The notes under the pieces: model-generated | Database searches by the model: none | What the model was told of the DNA's origin: nothing | What the model saw: only the letters and a program-made list of their open reading frames with translations | In this document: positions 21,237-31,429 of the stretch, piece by piece | How the letters are laid out: each line of letters opens with the position of its first letter | Numbering within the stretch: the stretch's first letter is position 1 | Made by a program: the position numbers and the translations under genes | Source: Dastarcus helophoroides | Lineage: Eukaryota > Arthropoda > Insecta > Coleoptera > Bothrideridae | DNA: 64,000 nucleotides | Direction: 5' to 3' | NCBI GenBank assembly: GCA_028583605.1 | Contig: CM053330.1 | Coordinates: 25,313,233-25,377,232, forward strand

Positions 21237-22832
21237 CCTTAGCAGTTGCATTGCTATGTCATAAAGAATGTTTCGCGTTATTGCCAAAATTTCTTGCGAA
21301 TATTAAAAAACATGCGAATATTCGCGAATGCGAATGAGAATGCGATTATCCGTTACATCACTAATTAATACACAAATATTTTTATGATATCAACTTTCAA
21401 ATTTTCCGAAAGCACTAAACTAAACACTGTAGCTTATGATTAAGTCCACAGAAGGTTCTACTTACCCTTTTAACATATCAGCAAATAATTAAATAATCTC
21501 ACCAAGAGAACTGGCATTTCCACAGCGCCGGATCCAGAGGGGGGCACCAGGGGCAAGTGCAAGTGAAAAATACGAAATAAAACAAAAAATAAAAAGTTGT
21601 AGAAATATTCTTATGCTAAATTGATATCTCATTGTATATCCATATATTTTAACAGCTAATCTGACAAAGACATAAGATCCGGTGCTATAATTCGTAATAC
21701 TTTTGCTGATTAGATTTCTTGGGGCACAGCGGCACCTTCTTTGGTACATTTTCGCGAATTGTAAAGTAAACATCGCCCAGGATTTTATGTTGTCGAACGT
21801 GCGACTATGTATGTTTTCAAGCGTTTAAATGTTTACTACTCAAATCATTGACTTCAGCAAATTCAATAAAAATTATTTTCTGCAGCTGGATTGTTCTGCA
21901 CGAAATTTAGAACTTCATAAAGTGATAAAATATATCTACTTATTATTTAATTTATTTGTATAACTCAGTTAAGCTTTGTAGGCTTACATTTTTACAATAG
22001 TGTATCTGTTATGATGTTTTCAGCAAGACATTTATAAACTATATATTTATCGATATCTAAACGATTACATCAATTACGAGAGGTTAGAGCCCGGATCGTA
22101 AGGCAAAGTAAATCATCAAAATAGAGAAGAGAAACAGGTAATTGAACAAATTAAAAGAAATGTTTTCCCAAAGTACTGATTACCTGAAACACTCTGGTTT
22201 GAATACGTTCCCCAAAAGAGCACCCATAAAACCAGAAAAATTGTTGTTTGAGCTGATCTCTTCTACAACACAATTAATAACAGTTTAGAAATTAACTTTC
22301 TTTTAGTTTTTTTAATTCCAATTTCAACTTTTTTCTTAAAATTTTAATGTCAATATTTCGAGCTTCAATCCATTTATAAATGAATTTTATGAATTTGCAA
22401 GAAATTTCGATACTTTTCTCAAAGTTACAAGTTTACACTTTTATTTTTATTTTTTATTATTATTTTTGTTTTATTCCACGGGGGTTTTTGGCGCTGGAAA
22501 CCCTCTTGAAGTATTAAAAAACGTAACTCTTAAATCGATTTATAATTAATTTCATATAATTAATTTAAGCCCGCTGCCTTTGTATGTATGTGCAAATGCA
22601 AACTGTACGACATATATACCGGGATTTAATAATTGAAATTTAAAAAAGGTCTAAACAATGCCATTCATAATGATATTCGAATATTGATAAAATGTAATTT
22701 AAAATGACTAATTTTTTATTCTCTGGGTTTCGTTACATACATTTTTTGAGGTCTGCTTTAAACTCCATAACAGAACCGATGGTGTTAATACATGGATTAT
22801 CGCCTCGCAGACTTTGTGCTTTGTAACCAGTG

Positions 22833-24324
22833 CAGGCACGTAGCCAGGGGGGGGTCCAAGGGGTCCGGACCCCCCCGAAATGAATATTCGCCAAAAAATG
22901 TACGATAATACGAATTGAAATATCAATAGAAAAATGGTTGATTGTATTTATTTTTTTGAATTCCAAGGACATATAAATAATTTTTTGCCGAATTCTGGTG
23001 TATTTTCTCAAAAATGTTTTACTTTTGATTCATAAATTTTCTATATATTGCAACGTTTTTCTAAATTTCGATTATTTTTAGAAATTTTCGAAATATCAAC
23101 TTCTTTTGTAAAATTCTTTCAACTTTCTTTTAATTTTTGATTCAAATTCAACATTTTAATTTTAGAGATTTCTTTTTTTTGATAAACATATTTATACGCA
23201 TTTTGACATTATTTTCAAAATATTCATTTTAGTTTAAAAATATAAACTTTTTTTTAAATTCAAGTTTGGACTTTTAATTTTCCTTTTATTTAAACGAAAT
23301 TTTCATTTGAAATTCCAACTTTTGATGTTTTTAAGACTGAAATAATTTAGAAATATCAACATTTTTATTTTTCCATTTCGACTTTAAAATCGAAATTTTT
23401 AAAAAAATGATTTTATAAATTTCGTTTTTCTTAAAATTTTCAGTTTAGCTAGAACTATTTTTTATAACGTTTGAATTTTTTTTGTTTAAAATTTTAAATT
23501 TTTCTAAAGATCTTTATTTTACAATTTCAGTTTTTTTATTTCTTTTTTAAATTTTGCATGCTTTAATTTTTTCAAATTTTAATTCTAGACACGAAATTTC
23601 TACTTTTTAAAAAAAAATTCTAGTTTAAACCCAAAATTCTTGCTTCATTAAAAAATTTTCGATTTTTTCTCAATATTTAAATTTTTTCTAAATATTTCGG
23701 TAAACTCAACATTTTTAGTTTAAAAAAAATTGACTTTAACTTCGAAGCTCCTGGATTTTGTTTGATAAAGTTCTTTTCTTTTTTCATCCTTTTAATTTTT
23801 CGTCCAAATTTGAAATGTTCCTAAAGATTTTTAGATTCACCCTTTTCCTTTCTAAAATAAATTTAAAGTTTCGACAAAAATCGAAATTACAAATTAAAAT
23901 GGAAGCTTCTATTGAATTTTTTTTATTTCATCTTTAATATCTAATATTCCCAATTTCGCCTTTGATCTGAGATTTGACGCTGTTCTGAAAAATTCAAAAA
24001 TCACGTATTTTGAAAAAAATACTGGGTAATTCTATTTTTTTTTAAATGTCGAGATATACTAGATTTGAACGATTTAAATATCGAGACTGAAGTCGAACTT
24101 GAGAGTTTCAAATTATAGTTCAAATTTCGAAGTTAAGATTGAAAATTTTACGCAAAAGTAAAAAATGAGCACTAAGTAAAAGACCAAGACGTTTATTGAT
24201 TTAACAACTCAACTTTTTTTTTAAATTTTGCAATATTGCTCATTTCGAAGCAATTTATGTCTCTAACATAAAAAAGAGGGGGTAGTTGGACCCTCCCCGA
24301 ACGAAAATCCTGGCTACGTGCCTG
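22833..24324. mobile_element. Nested non-autonomous hAT, 1492 bp, perfect 8-bp TSD
   Basis: Ends are CAGGCACGTAGCCAGG and its inverse CCTGGCTACGTGCCTG. The subterminal GGTCCGGACCCCCCC at the left is mirrored by GTTGGACCCTCCCC at the right. Both flanks read AACCAGTG (22825-22832 and 24325-24332), a perfect 8-bp duplication diagnostic of hAT insertion. Nearly the whole interior (23030-24250) is the degenerate AT array. There is no transposase ORF. It sits inside the hAT at 21523-25435, so it is the younger insertion. Confidence 0.9.
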
Positions 24325-24369
24325 AACCAGTGATTTTCTTATTTAGGAATGTAATCTGATGCTGTGATG

Positions 24370-24396
24370 CCACAAAATAAGTAACTTATTTTGTGG
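24370..24396. repeat. Short near-perfect palindrome
   Basis: CCACAAAATAAGT is followed at once by AACTTATTTTGTGG. The stem is 13 bp with essentially no loop. It lies 38 bp outside the nested hAT and inside the older hAT. Its function is unknown. Confidence 0.6.
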
Positions 24397-24729
24397 TGAT
24401 GCTGAGCTTGGTCATTATCGCTTACAAGAGTTCCCAAAATTTACCATACAGCCAAAACCAAAACAAAGCAAAATTTTATCTCAAATTGAACATTGATTTT
24501 TTTCAGTTAGTCTTTTAGTTTTCCTTCCCTATTCATATACTCTATACAGTCACATAGTTTTAAAATAAAATAAAAAACATTTACGTTTAGTTTTGTATGT
24601 GTATTATCGGTTTTATTTGTTTTTCACAATGTTTGACTAAGATAAAAAATATCTGGTTAGCAAAATTTTATAAGGAAATGAAAGGGAAGAGGAGCTTTGC
24701 AAAAATACGGAAATGAATAGGTATGTTAC

Positions 24730-25880
24730 GAATTTGTTTTTAAATTTAAAGAAAAATTTTTTTTCGTGAATTATGGATTTTTTAAACTATATCATTTTCT
24801 GAACATTTTTATTATCTTCGACTATTTCGATTTTAAATTCGAAATTTTAACATTGATCTCGAAATTTTAAATTCTTTACTCTTTTTCTGCTACAAATTAA
24901 GAGTTTCTTTTTCGAAATTTTAACCATTTTTTAAATTTACTTTATTATTATTTATTTCATAATTTCCTAATTCCAAATAATTCAAGCACACAGTTTCAGC
25001 CTTTACTTTTTTGCTAAGATTTCGATTATAAACATGCAATTTATTGAAAAACAATATTGAATTTTATGATTTTTGTTCTAGTATGTTAACCTTTTAGTTG
25101 CGTAATCTTGTAGTTTTATTTGAGTTATATGGTATATACTTGACAATTTTTAGTTTAAAATAAAAATTATATTTTGTTTTCCGTTTCTACTAAAATCTTA
25201 TATATTTTTAGTCGCAAATAAAACGTCTATTTATGCAATATGGTGGTTGAATTTTTTGATCTTGGTTTCCTATAAAAATATTTTTTTTTATATTATTCAA
25301 TTTTGAATTGAAAATCTCACATGACCTTGAAATTTTTTGAAATTTTTGCCTGCGGTGCTACTCAAGCATGTAAAAAGGAGGTATGTGGAAACAAAAGTGC
25401 CCCCCCCCCCGAAAACCTTTCTGGATCCGCGACTGCATTTCTAAGCGCACTTATCTTCATTAATTAGCAAAAGAAGCATCCACATCATCCGAGTTGAGAT
25501 TAAAAATGACACTGGCGATCTTTTGCTTTTAAAAATTTTTTTGGATACTTTTCTTGAAACCAGTATATTTTAAAATGTTTAAAAATCCGATCCTTTATAT
25601 TTTTCAAAAAAATTTCTAGAAATTCCTCTTTTCCCCAAATTCGACTCTGTTGTCAAAATTCTTCATTTTGTTTTTTTCTTTCAAAAATCTTTTTTATTCG
25701 AAATTGCGATATTTTTTAAATATTCCTCTTGCCGAAAGATACCTTTTCGGAAATTTTAAACTGTGTCTCGAAGTTTGCCCTATTTCCGAAATTTTATTTT
25801 TTTCTCAGATTGCGATTTTTATCTTTCTGGAAATGTCGAATATTTCCTCGAAATTGGCGTTTCCTTTTATACCATAATGT
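24730..25880. repeat. AT arrays flanking the right end of the hAT
   Basis: Two stretches of degenerate TCGAAATTT words (24730-25330 and 25540-25880) lie on either side of the hAT right terminus. ORFs such as 25650-25877 are Phe-rich by composition. The DNA from 25881 to 26794 is AT-rich and featureless to my eye. Confidence 0.5.
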
Positions 25881-26794
25881 ACAAAGTTTTATTTTGCAAG
25901 AAGGAACCAATCCATAAAAACGTAAAATCCCAGTAGATATGTTATTTTTAATAAAGTTTAAATTAATTAACATTCTATTGTACATAACTTAAGTCAAAAT
26001 ATGTTACTGGTCAATAAGTATTTATATGCACCAGTAAATTTTAAATTAGTGTCAAACTTTTAACTATCGATTTCTCAATAACTGTTTATTTGGGGTTGGT
26101 TCTATTCTGCAAATGTTCGTCCAGTTATATGATTCTGTTTATTTTTAATTTGTTGTTCCTTGCTCGTTTTAATTATCCCTTTACTTTGTTCCCTTATTGT
26201 ATTTTTATTTGGTTTATCTAATTTTGAAACTGTCTATTCGATTTCTACGTAAATTTGTTCGATAATTGCTTTTTTAAATGATGTATTGAATTTAAGTCTC
26301 TTATTAAATAGTTCTAATTATTTTGTATTAAAATAAATAAATTATAACAAACATTTATTACTATGTTAGTGTTTTTCAGAAAAGAATATTTTTCATTTTG
26401 ATTTGTACTTTAAAATATGTTGAAGTTTTCTTTTATGAATTTCAGTTTTTTTCTTGATTATATATAATATGTTTTCAAACATTCCTCTTTAAAAAGCACT
26501 AAATTCTTTGTGTTCTTTTTCGTTCAGTTTGTGTTAATTATTTATACAGATTGCATTAGTTAATTTCATGCCTTGTTCAGTTAGTCTACTGAAGTTTAAT
26601 TTCTTAATTTAACCATTTTCTTTTTGCTGTTTGTATCTCATTTTCAAACAGACAATTTTTACTAATATGACTTTGATGAAGTAAGGAAAACAAAAAATCA
26701 TGCACTGTTTTAGAAATTTAATGTCTGCACTTGTGCTCCGAATCTTAGAACCAAACTTACGATATAATGTTAACCGGGAAGCCCTATTCACTAA

Positions 26795-28080
26795 AGCACT
26801 GAACTAAACACTGTGGTATAGAAGGTTTTGCGTCTTTACCTAATCGGCAATTAATCAGATAATCGCGCGATACATATTTCACCAGCACAACGAGCATTTT
26901 CAAGCACTCTAATCTTAATTGATTAGCAAAAGAAGAATCGGCATCATCTGCAGGTTGCAATTTACATCAACAGAGGTCCAACACCCTTAAATGAGATAAG
27001 GGGCCACTATCGGCCTCCATTTAATTAAAGGTTATTTGTGACAAGTCAAAATGGCATGCACCAGATATGTTAAACAATTAGAAATAGGAGAGAAAGCAGT
27101 GTTGCCGTGTGCACGGTAATTATCGTTTTCTACTATAATTACAATTTCTGTACGATGTACGATAGTGCATGTGCCATAATCGCTATTTCTAGGATAATTT
27201 TGGAGGATTCAATATCGAAAAGCTAAAATTGGTGTTAATTTTACGATGAAGAAAGATTTCTACGGAACATAATATGTTCAGAACCTTTATTTTGAAAGCC
27301 GAAGAATGGAGATTTTGTTTTGGTCATTTGATCATCAAAACTCTTGGTGAGCCCAAAGCTCAAACAGTCGAGGTGTCGTGGACTTTTTTTTAGTCGTCAA
27401 AATTTCTAAACCGTCGAACGAAGAGCGAAGAAGTATTGTATTCAAAGGCGTCAATTAAAAAAACACTTTTTTTAGAAATTTCAACTTTTTTCTCAAAATT
27501 CTGAAATTAAAGTCGAAATTCACGAAATGTCCACGTCAAATTCGAAGTTAACCTCGAAATTTCAACTTTAATCTCGAAATTTCGAAAAATAATTTGTGTG
27601 TAACGTCTAAATTCGAGTTTAAAGTCGTTTTAACTTTAATCTCGAAATTTTCCTACTCTATGGTTAGGTTAAACGGATGATAGTTGCATCCAATCACATC
27701 CCTTTCCCAATAATATTGACAGTTTGCAGTAGGGTCGTTCAGTAATTTTAATTTTTAACTACCGAAGTTTCGAGAAAAAGTCGTAATTTCGAGTTTAAAG
27801 TCAAAATTTCGAGAAGAAAGTCAATTTTTCGATAAAAAAAAGTCTGAATTTATAACAAAAAAGTTCGCCTTCGTAATTGAATGATAATGTATCTGGCAAC
27901 ATAAAGCCAAATACCGCTATTAGAGATTTAAATCTCAACGCAGATGATGTTGTGTGTTTCTTTTGCTAATCAATTAAGATTTGTGTACTTGAAAATGTCA
28001 ATTCTGCTGGCGAAGTATGTATCGTGTGATTATTTGATTAATTGCCGATGTAGTAAAGGAGTAAAATCCTATACGGAATC
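26795..28080. mobile_element. Inverted-repeat element of about 1.3 kb with internal foldback module
   Basis: 26795-26955 and 27922-28076 are inverted copies of one about 160-bp sequence (paired landmarks CGGCAATTAATCAGATAATC and CTTAATTGATTAGCAAAAGA). A third copy is the hAT-split repeat at 21408-25502. The interior has non-repetitive DNA (27000-27450) and then an array that switches strand near 27660-27770. No ORF of substance is seen. It resembles a non-autonomous DNA transposon with long inverted repeats. The superfamily is not determined. Confidence 0.55.
27460..27870. repeat. Foldback array with unique central module (copy 1)
   Basis: T-rich words (TTTCAACTTTTTTCTC) give way to A-rich reverse-complement words (CGAGAAAAAGTCG) on either side of a non-repetitive core. 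The core 27709-27751 (TAATATTGACAGTTTGCAGT, then GTTCAGTAATTTT) recurs inverted inside the foldback element at 59500-60095, so it is a shared module rather than chance spacer. Confidence 0.6.
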
Positions 28081-28186
28081 AAATTTTGAATGTTGTAAAT
28101 CGGCTTTTTAACCGATTGGCTTAACGTTAAATACACAGTATTTCGAGAGTTCATGACATTCTAGTACAGCAAAGTTTTTCTCGCGC

Positions 28187-28225
28187 GAGGGCATAAAAAA
28201 CGGTCCTTTTCAGTGCGTTCAGTAG
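28187..28225 (+). promoter_or_regulatory. Promoter-like TATA plus initiators
   Basis: GGCATAAAAAACGG is followed about 25 bp later by TTTTCAGTGCG and then GTTCAGTAGCC, two TCAGT initiator-like words. The hairpin at 28282-28365 lies directly downstream. This is a sequence resemblance only. Confidence 0.25.
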
Positions 28226-28281
28226 CCAAGTAACCACAGTATTTGCAGAGAAGCATAATGAAGTAGTATATTGGGTATCTA

Positions 28282-28365
28282 GTAGTAAAAGCAATACATT
28301 CCCGGACAACGCTGTAAATTGTCGAGGCTAACAAACATCGAAGTCCGGAAATGTGCTTTTACTAC
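28282..28365 (+). repeat. Compact inverted repeat (possible hairpin RNA)
   Basis: GTAGTAAAAGCAATACATTC followed by CCGGAC (5' arm) pairs with GTCCGGAAATGTGCTTTTAC (3' arm) with only a few bulged or mismatched bases. The loop is about 35 nt. Size and shape are compatible with a small-RNA precursor or a tiny MITE. A promoter-like block lies about 60 bp upstream. Confidence 0.5.
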
Positions 28366-28484
28366 GAAATATAAATACTATTTTTTCTGAAATTGCAATC
28401 AATTTTCCTTAAATTAAGGAAATTCATAATATTTCTCATTATCATTGCCATTGTCAAAGTTACTTAGTTTCTCTACTCAGACTA

Positions 28485-28720
28485 TTTTGTGATAGTTCCT
28501 CAACAATGGACTAAAATATTTGAATATAAAGTATTTTGGGGCTTGAAATTGCGCCGAGAAAGTAAGCAGTCTGACTGATTCTAGAAAAAAGACCTTATCG
28601 GACTGATGATTGCTCAGCAACGGGCTGAAATTCTAGAATAGCGTATTTTGGGATCCGAAATTACGCCAAGTAAATAGGCATTCTTGACCGATTTCGGAAA
28701 AAAACTTTCGATAATTGAAA
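28485..28720 (+). repeat. Two-copy tandem repeat, period about 112 bp
   Basis: GTATTTTGGGGCTTGAAATT-GCGCC (28531 on) recurs as GTATTTTGGGATCCGAAATT-ACGCC (28643 on), with the preceding CAACAATGGACTAAA and CAACGGGCTGAAA blocks also matching. It is non-coding. Confidence 0.6.
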
Positions 28721-29030
28721 TCTTCACACACGAAGTCGCCGGTTTTCCGAGTTTCAAAATAAATGAAAAAAATTAACTTTCATTTTTCAGAAAATTTCGA
28801 GTTAAATGGGACATGTATCACTAAACATTCTTCATGGTGGACTATTGGTCGGAAACATTAAATTTATTAATTTTATTTAATATTTCTGAGGTCCAGTTTG
28901 GAAATATTTTGACAGTTCCCTTACTTAGTAGAATTCCTCAACATTCACAACTATTAAACTTTATTAACGATTAAAAGCAACAAATATTAAAAATTTTACA
29001 ATGTTTCGATAAATATTTGCTAACACCGGA

Positions 29031-29064
29031 TCAGGTTTCGCATTACTGCATCATCGGCGGTTAA
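29031..29064 (-). ncRNA. Hammerhead-like motif 3' of the Penelope-like ORF
   Basis: The minus strand reads CCGATGATGCAGTAATGCGA then AACC. The arrangement follows the hammerhead core CUGANGA...GAAA with a short GCA/UGC helix II, but U4 of the core is C. Penelope-like elements are known to carry hammerhead motifs in their terminal repeats, and the position, just past the endonuclease, fits. Helices I and III could not be confirmed. It is probably decayed. Confidence 0.35.
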
Positions 29065-29109
29065 ACCAGCAATTTGTTTAGTCGTCGTTATGCTAACAAG
29101 CTCCATGGA

Positions 29110-29470
29110 TCACAGACTCCTACGAATATTCCATCTAATCTGAATTCTCATCCAAAGCTTCAATTGGAGGTGTCTTTAGAAGATCCATCTGCTCATTCAT
29201 AAGTGTAAATATTTGTGCATTTCTATGACTTCCAAGAAATTAATTTTTTTAGTGTTTTTACAAATATGTAATACTTCTACTGTGTTCACGCATATAAGTT
29301 TATGTTTTATTTTTAAAAGATGCTTTGCAAAATTTGATCTTTCTGGACGTTTATTTCTGAAGGCAGTAGGATGTTTGCTGCACCTAATATGAAAATTACG
29401 TGATGTTTGACCTATTTAGACAGCATTACACTCAGAGCAATTCACTTGGGATGTATGAGAAATTATATTA
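29110..29470 (-). pseudogene. Penelope-like GIY-YIG endonuclease remnant
   Basis: The frame reads VNCSECNAV-stop-IGQTSRNFHIR, then RPERSNFAKHLL and INFLEVIEMHKYLHL. The stop replaces the Tyr of the expected YIGQT motif. A frameshift near 29194 precedes MNEQMDLLKTPPIEALDEN, the normal end of the protein. The domain follows the RT thumb on the same strand, the standard order for Penelope-like elements. Confidence 0.7.
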
Positions 29471-29607
29471 CTTATCTTTTTCAAGATGTTTCCAAAATAT
29501 GTGGTATAATATCAAAATAGTCTGCTTTTGTATTTGATTGTTTAGGAAAAATAAAATTAACAGCTAATTTGTGTTCTTTTTTAGATAATAATCTATTACT
29601 TGTGTTT

Positions 29608-29808
29608 TCAGAATATCCATTGCTTTTGTTTAATTATCTTAATTTCTCGATTAAAATTTTCTTGATTCATTGGTACCATATAAGCTCTATTTGTCATGGA
29701 TTTGTATGCTGTCAATTGGTGTGAAATTGGATATAAGAAATCATTTGGAATTTTAATGTCTGTATGCGTAGGTTTTGTATAAATTGAAAATTCTAATTCA
29801 TCTGAGTC
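29608..29808 (-). pseudogene. Penelope-like RT thumb region
   Basis: The frame reads DSDELEFSIYTKPTHTDIKI, then PNDFLYPISHQLTAYKSMTN, then QENFNREIKIIKQKQW and a stop. The signatures YxKPTxTDxxIPND, HPxSHxLxAYxSMxNR and NxExNxxIIKQ are those of Penelope-like reverse transcriptases just after the palm. The catalytic palm itself is missing upstream. Confidence 0.75.
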
Positions 29809-29833
29809 TTTAATATGGTTAAATCCATAGGAT

Positions 29834-30103
29834 AGGAATAAAATGAAAAACAGAACAGAACCAAAATTAGGTATACATTTTTTTTAAATAAACTGTGAAA
29901 ATATAAAAAAGCAAAAAAAAGTTAAAAACAAAAGGTTGTAGCGCTGGACATCGATTTTTTGCTTTGGACGAGTTCAAATGAGAATGAAACATCGATGTCC
30001 AGTGCTACAATCTTTTTTTTACATTTTTTATATTATCATAATTTATTTTAAAAAAATTCATGTCTAATTTTGGTCTTCTAGATTTCATTTGTTTTCCTAT
30101 TCT
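29834..30103. repeat. Palindrome of about 120-bp arms inside the Penelope-like element
   Basis: 29834-29955 and 29991-30103 are imperfect reverse complements. The inner ends are TTGTAGCGCTGGACATCGAT and ATCGATGTCCAGTGCTACAA. The 35-nt loop includes GACGAGTTCAAATGAGAATG. The right arm plus the following 180 bp also occur at 44560-44876. Confidence 0.7.
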
Positions 30104-30309
30104 AAGTAAAATAAGCTAACTTATTTTTTTTGTCAACTGTCATGAGGTGACGTTTTAAATAAATTTATATAACACATAGTCATATTTCAAAAAATGTTTT
30201 AGAATATTGTCAACTTTTATTAATAAAAATTTGAATATTTCCAAACTTAGTCGCAGAAATGTTAAATAAAATTAATAAACATGTATCACTGAATACGTGA
30301 AAGTTTAAT

Positions 30310-31429
30310 CAAAACGTAAACTTTTTAGTTTCACTGCTGAAATATCTGAACGTGGCGTAGATATTCTTATATGTTTGTTTTGCTCTTTCGAAGGGAATTG
30401 ATACTCTTGGATTATTTTACCTAAACAACTCAAACGAAAATTAAGTTGACGTTTCATGTAATGAAATTCAGCGCCCTATGTAATTTCTTTCCAGCTATTA
30501 AAAGAAAAGTGATATTTCCATTTATGGCACTAATTTAAATTGGGGCCTTTAAACAGTTAGTTAATATTTACGATCGCGTGTCAACAACATCTACGACCTT
30601 CCGTTTTTTCTAATAATGTCACGCTACAACAAAAAAAAAGAGCTACAACTCGAAGCATTCTGAGTTCTAAACCACGTTACAAAAAATACTCAGCTCTCTC
30701 TCCGCATTGTGATGTAATATAAATTTTATGGGCACCCTACCTAATGCGGACAAATAGACGAGGAAAAATTATCTCGGACTCAACAAGTATAACCCAGTAA
30801 ATGTAGTAAACGTAATAAATTGAAAGGATTATATTCAATGTCCTCCATGTCGCCAACAAACTGTAATAGATTCGTCTGGCATCCCAGACGTTTCCCATTC
30901 TTTTTCAGGCTCGTCACTTCTTCTCTATTTTCGCCTCTTGACGTTTCGAAACGTTTTACGCTACTTACAAATTTTCCGCCTCCACATTCGTAAATTGTAC
31001 GTAATTCCAGAGCCAGGTCATCAAACAGGAGGTTCTTAAAGCACCATTTAACCCGATGAAAACGTTAAAATGTAAAACTCGACAGCTTATTGTTTGCCCT
31101 TATAGACCTTTAGACCGACAAATAGACGCAAAGTTTGACCTTCTTTAATACTCGGGCAGCATATGAGGATCAAATTCTGCTTTATTTCAACTAATATGGC
31201 GATGGAGTTGACGATCAAAATTACCATATTAACTTCAAAAATTAATTCGTTTTTTCTAATGTTAAATTTTTAATACTACCATATATTAGGAATTTATAAC
31301 TGATAGACTCTAATAATTAATTGATAATATTAACCAAATAAGGTCATACTATCATTGCTATATTGTTTACTTTTACTTCCGGTTGCTTTCTAAAAATTAT
31401 AAGTTTATATTTGCAATGTGTAATAAATT
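30310..31429. other. Mostly unique non-coding DNA, with an island at 30840-31190
   Basis: 30840-31190 is more GC-balanced (CATCCCAGACGTTTCCC, CAGAGCCAGGTCATC, AATACTCGGGCAGCATATG). A polypyrimidine-AG at about 30908 opens 43 codons in one frame, but no donor or biased composition supports an exon. I call it unassigned and possibly regulatory. Confidence 0.25.

Larger units (their letters stand above)
19755..21363. mobile_element. hAT-like element with ATTCGCGAATG-type ends
   Basis: The left end has TATGTAACGAATG and CATTCGCGAATGCGAATAC. The right end has the inverted form ATTCGCGAATGCGAATGAG and CCGTTACATCACTA. Such GTAACG...CATTCGCG ends are a known hAT type in arthropods. The interior is the A-rich array 19880-21010. 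The 8-bp flanks do not give a convincing duplication, so the boundaries are approximate. No transposase is present. Confidence 0.45.
21523..25435. mobile_element. hAT element, about 3.9 kb, hosting a nested hAT
   Basis: Terminal inverted repeats are CAGCGCCGGATCCAGAGGGG on the left and the inverse of CAGTCGCGGATCCAGAAAGG on the right. The 8-bp flanks are CATTTCCA and CATTTCTA, a 7/8 target-site duplication characteristic of hAT. The element disrupts a repeat whose intact copies lie at 26795 and 27922. Inside are a second hAT (22833-24324) and AT arrays (24730-25330). No intact transposase is visible, so it is non-autonomous or decayed. Confidence 0.75.
21408..25502 (+). repeat. Dispersed repeat copy split by a hAT insertion
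   Basis: 21408-21522 (CACTAAACTAAACACTGTAG onward) and 25436-25502 (ATTAGCAAAAGAAGCATC onward) are the two halves of a sequence found uninterrupted at 26795-26955 and, inverted, at 27922-28076. The hAT element 21523-25435 inserted between them. This independently confirms the insertion point. Confidence 0.65.
28853..30283 (-). mobile_element. Penelope-like retroelement fragment with inverted flanks
   Basis: Minus-strand homology to Penelope-like elements covers the RT C-terminus (29808-29608) and a GIY-YIG endonuclease (29460-29170). The outer edges are inverted copies: 28853-28905 is the reverse complement of about 30225-30283 (shared ATTTCCAAACT...CAGAAAT and TTAAATAAAATTAATAAA). Inverted or pseudo-LTR arrangements are typical of this class. 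The fragment is 5' truncated and carries stops and frameshifts. Related terminal pieces lie at 44560-44876 and 55484-55640. Confidence 0.7.

Noticed and set aside
30909..31040. Possible exon after a polypyrimidine-AG near 30908
   Set aside because: 43 open codons but no donor and no partner exon; kept only as an unassigned island.
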